Origin: a bacterium
GTDB lineage: Bacteria > Krumholzibacteriota > Krumholzibacteria > LZORAL124-64-63
Direction: 5' to 3'
Assembly (NCBI GenBank): GCA_030592025.1
Contig: JAUUZX010000136.1
Span: 1-5,622, forward strand
Length of the DNA stretch: 5,622 nucleotides
Under the pieces are notes generated by a model, which worked only from the letters and a program-made list of their open reading frames with translations, had not been told where the DNA came from and did no database searches. Every line of letters begins with the position of its first letter. Within the stretch, counting starts at the first letter, position 1. The position numbers and the translations under genes are program-made. Of the stretch, positions 1-5,237 are shown piece after piece.

Positions 1-720
1 ATGGGTTACGCTAAGCCCTTCGAATTGAACGGCCCGGCCCGCCGCCGGGTGGACATGCAGCGCCTGGGCCGCACGGTGGCCCTGTACGACGCCCAGATCA
101 ACTACTGGGACGATGAGTTCAAGGAATTGATCGGCACCTTCGAAGAACGCGGATGGTTGGAGAACACGGTGGTGGTGGTGGTGGCCGACCACGGCGACGA
201 GTTCTACGAGCACGGCGGATTCGGCCACGGCTACACGGTGTACGACGACGTCATCCACGTGCCCCTGATCATGGCCTGGGACCAGGGGTTGCCCGGAGCG
301 GCGCGGCGTGGTGATCCGGCGCGGTTGGTCGACGTCCTGCCCACGATCTGTGGTCTGGCCGGGGTGGAGGTGGACCCGAAAGGGGTTGAAGGCCGTGATC
401 TTTTCGCGGCCGGCGCCGAGGAAGTCGCCTCGATCGAGGTCTACGCCGAGGCGGTCTTCGGTCTCAAGCCGCGCTCGGTTCGGTTCGATGACGGCCACTT
501 GATCAACAACGCGACCGATGGGACCTGGGAGTACTACGACCTCGTGTCCGACCCCTTCCAGCAGGCCGACGCCCATGGGCAGGGCGGTGCGGCCGTGGAG
601 GACCTGCGCACGAAGCTCGCGCGTCTTCGTGAGGGGCTGGGCATTGTCGAGGCCCCGATCCCCGCCACCCTCGACGACGAGGCGGTGAGGGCCCTCAGGA
701 GCCTGGGGTACGTCCAATGA
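1..720 (+). CDS. Sulfatase-family hydrolase, C-terminal part (5' end outside window)
   Basis: This is the C-terminal 239 residues of an alkaline-phosphatase-superfamily sulfatase, a family that hydrolyses sulfate esters (some members act as phosphoesterases or phosphoglycerol transferases). Residues 55-65 form the hydrophobic strand ending in ADHGD, followed by HGGFGHG (71-77) and the VIHVPLI segment (84-90). In this family the Asp-His of DHG (63-64) are metal ligands and the GHG motif lies in the active site. The segment LYDAQINYWDDEFKELI (29-44) matches the helix that usually precedes this core. The protein ends in the common RSLGYVQ tail. The N-terminal half, with the catalytic Cys/Ser-x-Pro-x-Arg motif that becomes formylglycine, is missing. 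The ATG at base 1 is therefore almost certainly an internal Met and the gene continues upstream. The substrate cannot be inferred. Its stop lies 20 nt before the preferred start of the lipoprotein gene, so the two may be cotranscribed. Confidence 0.88.
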   Translation: MGYAKPFELNGPARRRVDMQRLGRTVALYDAQINYWDDEFKELIGTFEERGWLENTVVVVVADHGDEFYEHGGFGHGYTVYDDVIHVPLIMAWDQGLPGAARRGDPARLVDVLPTICGLAGVEVDPKGVEGRDLFAAGAEEVASIEVYAEAVFGLKPRSVRFDDGHLINNATDGTWEYYDLVSDPFQQADAHGQGGAAVEDLRTKLARLREGLGIVEAPIPATLDDEAVRALRSLGYVQ

Positions 721-740
721 CCAACGCGACGGGAGTGATC

Positions 741-1535
741 ATGAGGATGGCCGGATTGGCCCTGCTGGTGGGCGCGCTGGCTCTCGGCGCCGGATGCGCC
801 GGGAAGATGACGACGATCCACACGGCTCCGGACTTCGATCCGGCGATGCTGCGGGAGGCCCCCGTCGCCATCGGCGGATTCGTGACATCGTCGCGGCTGT
901 TGGCGGACCCGTCCCAGGAGGCGCCGGGGCCCATGGACACCGGGGATCACCTGGCCCAGAGCGACGCCTGGTCGCCCCTGTTGTACGGGCAGTTCCTGAC
1001 CCACGCCTCCGCCGTGAATGTCTGGCCCTGGTCCCAGGTGGAGAGCCGGGTTGCGGTTGCGCCACTGGCTGCCGCCCACGGGGCCCTTGCCCGTGGCGGG
1101 CTCCTTCGGGACGCCCAACTGGCGGACATCGCCGCGGCCTTGCCGGAGGTGCGTTACCTGGCCCTGGCCCGGCTCGACGGCAATGAGGTGACGCTCCACA
1201 GCAGCACCGAGCAGGCCGCCCGCACCTCCTGGGAGCGTGACGGCGTGGAGAACGACGAAGCCCGCGACCGCTCCCTCAGCACGCGCCGGCGCGTGACCGT
1301 CACCCTCGACCTCTACGACCTGGCCACGGGCCGATCGGTCTGGACGGCGACCGTCGAGCAGGTGGCCACGGAGTTGTACAACTTCGAAAAGGCGGAAGCC
1401 GGCAAGCGGGTCGGAGCTTCGGGCACGACCACCCCCGGCATCACGGTCCAGGGGACGCCGCGCCAGGGCCCGCCCCTCGACGGGGTGCTCGAGAAGGCTT
1501 GCGGCCGGCTGGTGGAGCGGCTCATGGAGGATTGA
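741..1535 (+). CDS. Predicted lipoprotein of unknown family, 264 aa
   Basis: The first 19 residues form a lipoprotein-type signal peptide: a short basic start (MRM), a hydrophobic stretch (AGLALLVGALAL) and then LGAGC with Cys19 as the likely lipidated residue. The mature protein would be anchored in a membrane facing the periplasm. No family is recognised. The region around 134-153 (LPEVRYLALARLDGNEV) and 182-205 (RRRVTVTLDLYDLATGRSVWTATVE) has the alternating strand pattern of periplasmic CsgG/LpoB/GNA1162-like domains, where 'LYDLATGRSVW' is a recurrent beta hairpin; this is a resemblance only. Residues 220-245 are Gly/Thr/Pro-rich and probably flexible. The ATG at 741 is preferred because GGGAG lies 5 nt upstream (731-735) and it gives a compact signal peptide. 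An ATG at 717 overlaps the sulfatase stop (ATGA) and would add 8 residues, but has no good ribosome binding site. The gene ends 3 nt from the stop of the convergent membrane-protein gene. Confidence 0.78.
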   Translation: MRMAGLALLVGALALGAGCAGKMTTIHTAPDFDPAMLREAPVAIGGFVTSSRLLADPSQEAPGPMDTGDHLAQSDAWSPLLYGQFLTHASAVNVWPWSQVESRVAVAPLAAAHGALARGGLLRDAQLADIAAALPEVRYLALARLDGNEVTLHSSTEQAARTSWERDGVENDEARDRSLSTRRRVTVTLDLYDLATGRSVWTATVEQVATELYNFEKAEAGKRVGASGTTTPGITVQGTPRQGPPLDGVLEKACGRLVERLMED

Positions 1536-1538
1536 GTC

Positions 1539-2786
1539 CTAGAACGATTCCTGGTCGCCGGCGACAGCCTGCCATGCCCTCATGGCAAGAGCAACGAAGG
1601 CGCCCATCTTCAACGTCTCCATGGCCAGGGCGATGAGGCCGACGTTCGTCGACGTCAGGTGCCGGCTTGTGATCATGTCCCCCAGCCAGACACTCTCCAG
1701 CCGCATCGTGGCCAGGGCGCCCAATATCAGCACCGGCAGGAGGGTGCGCAGGCGAGACCCGTCCGCCAGAACCGTGTGGATGGCGAAGGGCGCAAGCATG
1801 GGCGTGTACATGACGGGGCTCTTGTGGCTCAAGAGCATGAAGGCGGTCATGACGAAGGTCAGGTGGGCCACAGCCGTGTCGAAGTCGGTCCCCGGGTGCC
1901 GGTGTTTCAACCATCGCCAGGTGATCAGCACCCATGCTCCGGCGAAGGATGCCGCCGCCAGGTACGAGACGACCGGAGCCTTGAACAGCGAAGGCAGGGC
2001 GACCGAGGCCAGGAACCAGACATTCCCGCTCGTCCAGCTGTCGTGCTCCCGCCGCAGGGGCATGAGGACGTCGAAGCCGGCGAACAGGGCGACGCCCAGC
2101 GCCAGACCCACCACGGCGAACGCGGCGACTCTCCGCGAAACCCCCTCGTTCCGTGCCAACACGATCGTCGGCCAGGACAGCACCCCCAGAGCCTTGCAGG
2201 CGAGCCAACCCAGGGAGCCCACCAACCCGGACGCGAACGGGCGCGCGCTGCAAGCCATCACAAGCCCCAGCATGGAGAAAAGGGCGATGAGCACGCCGTT
2301 GTAACCGACGACCCCCACCCAGTAGACCATCATCGGGGACGACACCATCAGCCAGGCGCCTCGCGCGAACCGCAGGTCGTGCCCGCTCCGCGCACCGAAG
2401 CGCCGGTAGACGACCAGCAAGCCGGCTTCCGCCATCAGCATGACCAGCACGATGGCCCCCGGCGAATGCCAGAGGGCGACGGCGGGCGCCAGCATCCCAT
2501 GGAAAAGGGGTCCGTAGTTCGTGACGAAATCGCGGTAGGGGAGCCCACCGGCCAGCAGTGATTCGGTTTCCGGGAGGTAGAACGCGATGGCGTCCGAATG
2601 CTGGACGAGGGCAGGGGCCGCCAGGTAGACGACCAAGGTGAGCACGACCCGCCCGGTGAACACGATCCAGGTCAACCGATCGAGTCGTTGGACCTCGTCG
2701 GGGCGACCGTGCACCCGGCTTAGGACCAACCACGAAACGGTTGCAACGACCAGGGCGAATGCCAGTTTGAATGGATCGGCGCTCAT
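1539..2786 (-). CDS. Multi-pass membrane protein, GT-C glycosyltransferase-like
   Basis: This 415-residue protein is dominated by hydrophobic segments (roughly 5-23, 40-60, 95-105, 109-127, 143-177, 185-210, 220-240, 256-290, 305-340, 346-361 and 379-405), so it should sit in the inner membrane. Near the N-terminus, after the second helix, is HSDAIAFYLPETES followed by LLAGGLPYRDF and TNYGPLFHG (63-97). An acidic residue in the first outer loop followed by 'G-x-PYrDF...GPLf' is typical of GT-C enzymes, which transfer sugars from polyprenyl-phosphate donors. A late segment, SHKSPVMYTPMLAPFAI (320-336), resembles the 'HK..pqYllw..Pf' region of GT87/DUF2029-type members. The family assignment is by motif resemblance; donor and acceptor are unknown. 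The ATG at 2786 has GGAG 6 nt upstream on the minus strand. The gene begins 19 nt after the small FixH-like ORF, so it probably shares the oxidase transcript although it has no obvious role in respiration. Confidence 0.8.
   Translation of the reverse strand: MSADPFKLAFALVVATVSWLVLSRVHGRPDEVQRLDRLTWIVFTGRVVLTLVVYLAAPALVQHSDAIAFYLPETESLLAGGLPYRDFVTNYGPLFHGMLAPAVALWHSPGAIVLVMLMAEAGLLVVYRRFGARSGHDLRFARGAWLMVSSPMMVYWVGVVGYNGVLIALFSMLGLVMACSARPFASGLVGSLGWLACKALGVLSWPTIVLARNEGVSRRVAAFAVVGLALGVALFAGFDVLMPLRREHDSWTSGNVWFLASVALPSLFKAPVVSYLAAASFAGAWVLITWRWLKHRHPGTDFDTAVAHLTFVMTAFMLLSHKSPVMYTPMLAPFAIHTVLADGSRLRTLLPVLILGALATMRLESVWLGDMITSRHLTSTNVGLIALAMETLKMGAFVALAMRAWQAVAGDQESF
1554..1587. terminator. 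Inverted repeats at convergent gene junction, possible bidirectional terminator
   Basis: A perfect 7-bp inverted repeat, TGCCATG (1570-1576) and CATGGCA (1581-1587), is separated by the 4-nt loop CCCT. It lies 34 nt past the stop of the plus-strand lipoprotein gene and inside the last codons of the minus-strand membrane-protein gene. Just beside it is the 12-nt palindrome GTCGCCGGCGAC (1554-1565). The 7-bp stem can form in RNA from either strand. Neither side has a run of T, so this is not a canonical intrinsic terminator. It could be a U-tract-less terminator, an RNA 3'-end stabiliser, or chance in GC-rich coding DNA. Confidence 0.33.
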
Positions 2787-2805
2787 CCGTGGCTCCGCGG
2801 CGGTT

Positions 2806-2931
2806 CTACAGCTTGACGATCTCCGGCCGGTTCAACTGGGCGATGATCAGGGTCGTGAAGCTGCCCGCCATCAGAATAGCGAGGAAGAGCACGATCCAGA
2901 TCCAGGGGCGGTCATGAAGCCATTTTCTCAC
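2806..2931 (-). CDS. 41-aa single-helix protein resembling the N-terminus of FixH/CcoH
   Basis: A short ORF fills the space between ccoG and the membrane-protein gene. It has a basic N-terminus (residues 2-8, RKWLHDR), one hydrophobic helix from about 9 to 31 (PWIWIVLFLAIL then AGSFTTLIIA), and a short polar tail (QLNRPEIVKL) before TAG. The 'PW-x-W' entry to the helix and the 'NRPEIV' exit are like the anchor helix of FixH/CcoH, an assembly protein of cbb3 oxidase normally encoded right after ccoG. The usual periplasmic domain, about 100 or more residues, is absent, and the 19 nt before the next gene leave no room for a frameshifted remnant. The GTG at 2931 is preferred because GAGGA lies 8 nt upstream. 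A GTG at 2937, overlapping the ccoG stop as GTGA, would add two residues. Alternatives are a CcoM-like small assembly subunit or a degraded fixH. That it is translated is inferred from position, ribosome binding site and composition. Confidence 0.68.
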   Translation of the reverse strand: MRKWLHDRPWIWIVLFLAILMAGSFTTLIIAQLNRPEIVKL

Positions 2932-2933
2932 GG

Positions 2934-4349
2934 TCACGGTCCTCGGAATCGCACCCGCACATCGTCGGCGACATTGCCTGCCGAGTCACGGAAGGTGAAG
3001 TGGAAGTCTTCGGGCCCAACGTAGCTGGACCTGGGCATCATGGCAAACAGGGTGAGGGGGACGTCGCTCAGGCCGTCCAGTTCGATGCGCGGCTGGGGGA
3101 TGATGAAGTCGATGCCGTCGCGGCCGGCCAGTGCGGTCTCAGCCGGATCGACGAAGTACACGCGGCGCTCGTCCGTCTTGTTCTGGAGCTGCATGGTGTA
3201 GAGATTGCGGATCACCCCGTTCTCGATGATGAAGGGCAGCCCACGCGAGCGCATGACGGTCACGGCGAAGGGCTTGCGGTCGGAAGCGCGCACCACGAAC
3301 AGGCCGAGCAGGGCGACCATGACCACGGCGTAGATGAAGAACCGCGCCCGGAGGAGCTTGCTGACGCCCGTCTCGAACCCCCGCGAGGAGTCGAAGCGGA
3401 TCAGGCCCTGGGGCTTGCTGATCTTGTCCATGATCTCGTCGCAGGCGTCGATGCAGGCGGTGCAGCCGATGCACTCGAGTTGGAGGCCGTTGCGGATGTC
3501 GATGCCCGTGGGGCAGACGTCGACGCAGCGTCGGCAGTCGATGCAGTCGCCGCCGGTGTCGACGCCCTTGCTGCGGGGCTCACCGCGGTTCTTGTCGTAG
3601 CCGATGATGACGGTGTCGTAGTCCACGAGGGTGGCCTGGAGGCGGCCGTAGGGGCAGATGATCAGGCAGGTCTGCTCCCGGAACCAGCTGTAGTCGAAGT
3701 AGAGGAGGGCCGTCCAGAAGAGGCTCCAGACCAGGGCCGAGTGGTTGCCCGTGAAGAACGGGATGGCGTGGAGCAATTCCCGCGTGGGGATGAAGTAGGC
3801 CATGAAGGCGATGGCGAGGTTCCAGCACAGGAATATGTAGATGGCGTGCTTCAGGGCCTTGCGCCAGGCCTTGTCAGCGCCGCCCTTCTTGTTGCGGCGC
3901 ATGCGGGTGAGCCGTCGGCCCTCGATGAGCCGCTCGATGGGCCGGAAGACGCCCTCCATGAACACGGTCTGGGGGCAGGTGAACCCGCACCACACACGGC
4001 CGAAGAGCGAGGTCACGACGAAGAGGGCGAGGCCCGCGCCGATGAGCACGAAGAACAGGAGATGGAAATCCTGGTTGGTGAAGCTCATGCCGAAGATGTG
4101 GGCGGCACGGTTGGGGATGTTGAAGTGCAGGGCCGGATGGCCGCTGATGGTGATCCAGGGCATCACCAGATAGACCAGCGTCAGCAGGGCGTACACGAGG
4201 TACTTGCGCGTGGTCCAGCGGCCCTTCACATCGGCGACCTGGATCGAGTTGCGCGAACCGTCGGCGTTGATCGTGTACATGGAATCGAGATCCGGTCGGC
4301 GCTGGTCGCGAAGCTTGCTGCGTCCCTTGGGCGCTTCCTCGCTGCTCAT
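2934..4349 (-). CDS. ccoG: Cytochrome c oxidase accessory protein CcoG (FixG), polyferredoxin
   Basis: CcoG is an inner-membrane iron-sulfur protein linked to copper reduction and delivery during assembly of cbb3 oxidase. In the 471-residue form there is a cytoplasmic N-terminus, helices near 49-66 and 95-114, and the conserved GRVWCGFTCPQT with Cys121 and Cys125. Further helices lie near 169-187 and 203-218, followed by CLIICPYGRLQ (Cys228, Cys232). Two [4Fe-4S] ferredoxin motifs follow: CIDCRRCVDVCP (Cys269, 272, 275, 279) and CIGCTACIDAC (Cys293, 296, 299, 303). A last helix (337-355) leads into a C-terminal immunoglobulin-like periplasmic domain (about 358-471). Length and motif order are as in the family. 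The ATG at 4349 is chosen because GGAGG lies 8 nt upstream; an in-frame ATG at 4364 would add five residues and has no binding site. The gene follows ccoP after a 92-nt gap and its TGA overlaps a possible GTG of the small downstream ORF. Confidence 0.96.
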   Translation of the reverse strand: MSSEEAPKGRSKLRDQRRPDLDSMYTINADGSRNSIQVADVKGRWTTRKYLVYALLTLVYLVMPWITISGHPALHFNIPNRAAHIFGMSFTNQDFHLLFFVLIGAGLALFVVTSLFGRVWCGFTCPQTVFMEGVFRPIERLIEGRRLTRMRRNKKGGADKAWRKALKHAIYIFLCWNLAIAFMAYFIPTRELLHAIPFFTGNHSALVWSLFWTALLYFDYSWFREQTCLIICPYGRLQATLVDYDTVIIGYDKNRGEPRSKGVDTGGDCIDCRRCVDVCPTGIDIRNGLQLECIGCTACIDACDEIMDKISKPQGLIRFDSSRGFETGVSKLLRARFFIYAVVMVALLGLFVVRASDRKPFAVTVMRSRGLPFIIENGVIRNLYTMQLQNKTDERRVYFVDPAETALAGRDGIDFIIPQPRIELDGLSDVPLTLFAMMPRSSYVGPEDFHFTFRDSAGNVADDVRVRFRGP

Positions 4350-4373
4350 CTTCCCTACCTCCATTGCGGGAAA

Positions 4374-4396
4374 GGCGGCCGCATTCGGCGACCGCC
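4374..4396 (-). promoter_or_regulatory. Stem-loop in the ccoP-ccoG intergenic region
   Basis: Read on the minus strand, GGCGG (4396-4392) pairs with CCGCC (4378-4374). Inside it a T/G wobble and CGC pairing with GCG continue the stem, closing a CGAAT loop: nine base pairs in 23 nt. On the plus strand the wobble becomes an A/C mismatch, so the structure is stronger in the operon's own RNA. It is followed by only three T residues and lies upstream of the GGAGG of ccoG. It could be a weak attenuator, an RNA processing or stability element separating ccoNOQP from ccoG, or chance in GC-rich DNA. Confidence 0.38.
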
Positions 4397-4427
4397 CCGC
4401 CCGGTTTTCACATCGTCACCACTACCG

Positions 4428-4441
4428 CCCGGTGGCCCGGG
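4428..4441 (-). promoter_or_regulatory. Short stem-loop abutting the ccoP stop codon
   Basis: Directly after the ccoP TGA, the minus strand reads CCCGG, then the loop GCCA, then CCGGG: a perfect 5-bp GC stem with a tetraloop. It is the first of two hairpins in the 92-nt gap before ccoG. It could help protect the 3' end of a processed ccoNOQP transcript. It is short enough to arise by chance. Confidence 0.25.
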
Positions 4442-5032
4442 TCAGAATGAGCAGATCTCACCTTCCGGAGCCTTGCCCTCGATGTTCGTGTTCGTGATGG
4501 TCATGATGTAGGCGACGGCCGCCTGCATCCGGCTGGGGCCGAGCTGGTTCTTCCAGGCCGGCATGCCCTTGGCCGCGACACCGTCCGACACGAGCTTGTA
4601 CATGTCCATGGGTTCGCAGCCGTGGATCCAGTATTCATCCGTGAGGTTGGGACCCACCAGGCCACGTCCGTCATCCAGGTGGCAGGCCACGCAGAGCTTG
4701 ACGAAGAGTTCGCGGCCCTCGGCCACCTTGTCGTCCATGGCGAGCATCATCGTGAAGGTTTCGTTGGAGAGGCCGGATGCCGCCGAACGGGCCAGTTCCG
4801 CCTCCTGGGCCGTCCGCATCTCCGCCGCGAAGTCCTCGCGGGGCAGGGGACGGATCTCCAGGGTGTGGAAGACGACCCAGTAGAACAGGGCGAAGACGAT
4901 GGCGCCGTACAGGGTCCACAGCCACCAGTTGGGCAGCTTGTTGTCGAACTCCTGGATGCCGTCGAACTCATGCTCCTTGATGAAGTCCTGCACGTATTCA
5001 CCGCGGTTGGCGTTGTCCTTGATATCGCTCAT
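4442..5032 (-). CDS. ccoP: cbb3 oxidase subunit III, short mono-haem CcoP (FixP)
   Basis: CcoP is the membrane-anchored cytochrome c that feeds electrons into cbb3 oxidase. The 196-residue product has the FixP N-terminal signature DGIQEFDNKLPNWWLW (24-39), one transmembrane helix (about 36-56), a linker rich in Glu, Ala and Arg (61-100), and one cytochrome c domain (about 103-183). The haem c site is CVACH (Cys114, Cys117, His118), and Met157 in KGMPAW is the likely second axial ligand. Proteobacterial CcoP has two CxxCH motifs in about 300 residues; this one has only one and resembles the short Bacteroidetes type. Two further cysteines are unusual: Cys139, where 'HGG' is typical (here HGC), and Cys194 in the terminal GEICSF. 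The ATG at 5032 follows the ccoQ stop after one base, with GGAGGG 9 nt upstream. The open frame extends to 5152, but that part overlaps ccoQ and has no family similarity. Confidence 0.95.
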   Translation of the reverse strand: MSDIKDNANRGEYVQDFIKEHEFDGIQEFDNKLPNWWLWTLYGAIVFALFYWVVFHTLEIRPLPREDFAAEMRTAQEAELARSAASGLSNETFTMMLAMDDKVAEGRELFVKLCVACHLDDGRGLVGPNLTDEYWIHGCEPMDMYKLVSDGVAAKGMPAWKNQLGPSRMQAAVAYIMTITNTNIEGKAPEGEICSF

Positions 5033-5033
5033 G

Positions 5034-5234
5034 TCAGCTGGCCCTCCCCTCGGCCTGGCCGTCGGTTTCGTGGTCCGGTTCGAGCGGCAGTGCCGCAAGG
5101 TGGTCGATGGTCTTGCGGTCGCGCAGGCCCAAGAAGGTGAAGGCCAGCACACCGGAGAAGATCGACACGAAGATCAGCAATTCGACCAGGGGCCAGATCA
5201 TCAGGTTGTTGTTGGCGTAGAACTCCTGGAACAT
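5034..5234 (-). CDS. ccoQ: cbb3 oxidase small subunit CcoQ (FixQ)
   Basis: This 66-residue protein has a short N-terminus (MFQEFYANNN), one transmembrane helix (about 11-36) and a polar cytoplasmic tail. In the tail, KTIDHLAALPLEPD (41-54) corresponds to the 'f.eaa.lPf.dd' end of CcoQ proteins. CcoQ is a non-catalytic subunit that stabilises the oxidase complex and the association of CcoP. Its position between ccoO and ccoP, the usual size and the single helix support the call; sequence conservation in this family is low. The ATG has GGGGAG 6 nt upstream and starts 3 nt after the ccoO stop. The gene ends one base before the ccoP start, so translation of the three genes is probably coupled. 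Confidence 0.85.
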   Translation of the reverse strand: MFQEFYANNNLMIWPLVELLIFVSIFSGVLAFTFLGLRDRKTIDHLAALPLEPDHETDGQAEGRAS

Positions 5235-5237
5235 GGC

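Noticed and set aside
534..1199. 221-codon minus-strand frame opposite the sulfatase end and the lipoprotein
   Set aside because: It spans two well-supported plus-strand genes, and its Arg/Gly/His-rich composition matches no family.
1659..2561. 300-codon plus-strand frame opposite the GT-C-like gene
   Set aside because: The translation is a Gln, His, Arg and Gly-rich low-complexity sequence without domains; it is a shadow of the minus-strand gene.
1522..2733. 403-codon minus-strand frame overlapping the GT-C-like gene in another phase
   Set aside because: Its product is rich in Arg, Gly, Pro and His with no hydrophobic segments or motif, whereas the 1539-2786 frame gives a coherent membrane protein with a ribosome binding site.
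4350..4364. Upstream ATG of ccoG at 4364
   Set aside because: No ribosome binding site precedes it, and its five codons contain the GGAGG that serves the ATG at 4349.
4350..4441. FNR/Anr box or sigma-70 promoter in the ccoP-ccoG gap
   Set aside because: No TTGAT-N4-ATCAA-like site and no convincing -35/-10 pair could be seen. Oxygen-responsive control is expected upstream of ccoN, outside the window.
3000..4511. 503-codon open frame on the plus strand opposite ccoG and the end of ccoP
   Set aside because: The minus strand encodes an unmistakable CcoG with all its cysteine motifs. The antisense translation is a low-complexity run rich in Val, Asp, Gly, Glu, Ala and His with no recognisable domain, as expected opposite a GC-rich gene.
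5033..5152. Upstream extension of the ccoP frame
   Set aside because: It overlaps ccoQ almost entirely. FixP similarity starts just after the ATG at 5032, which has its own ribosome binding site.
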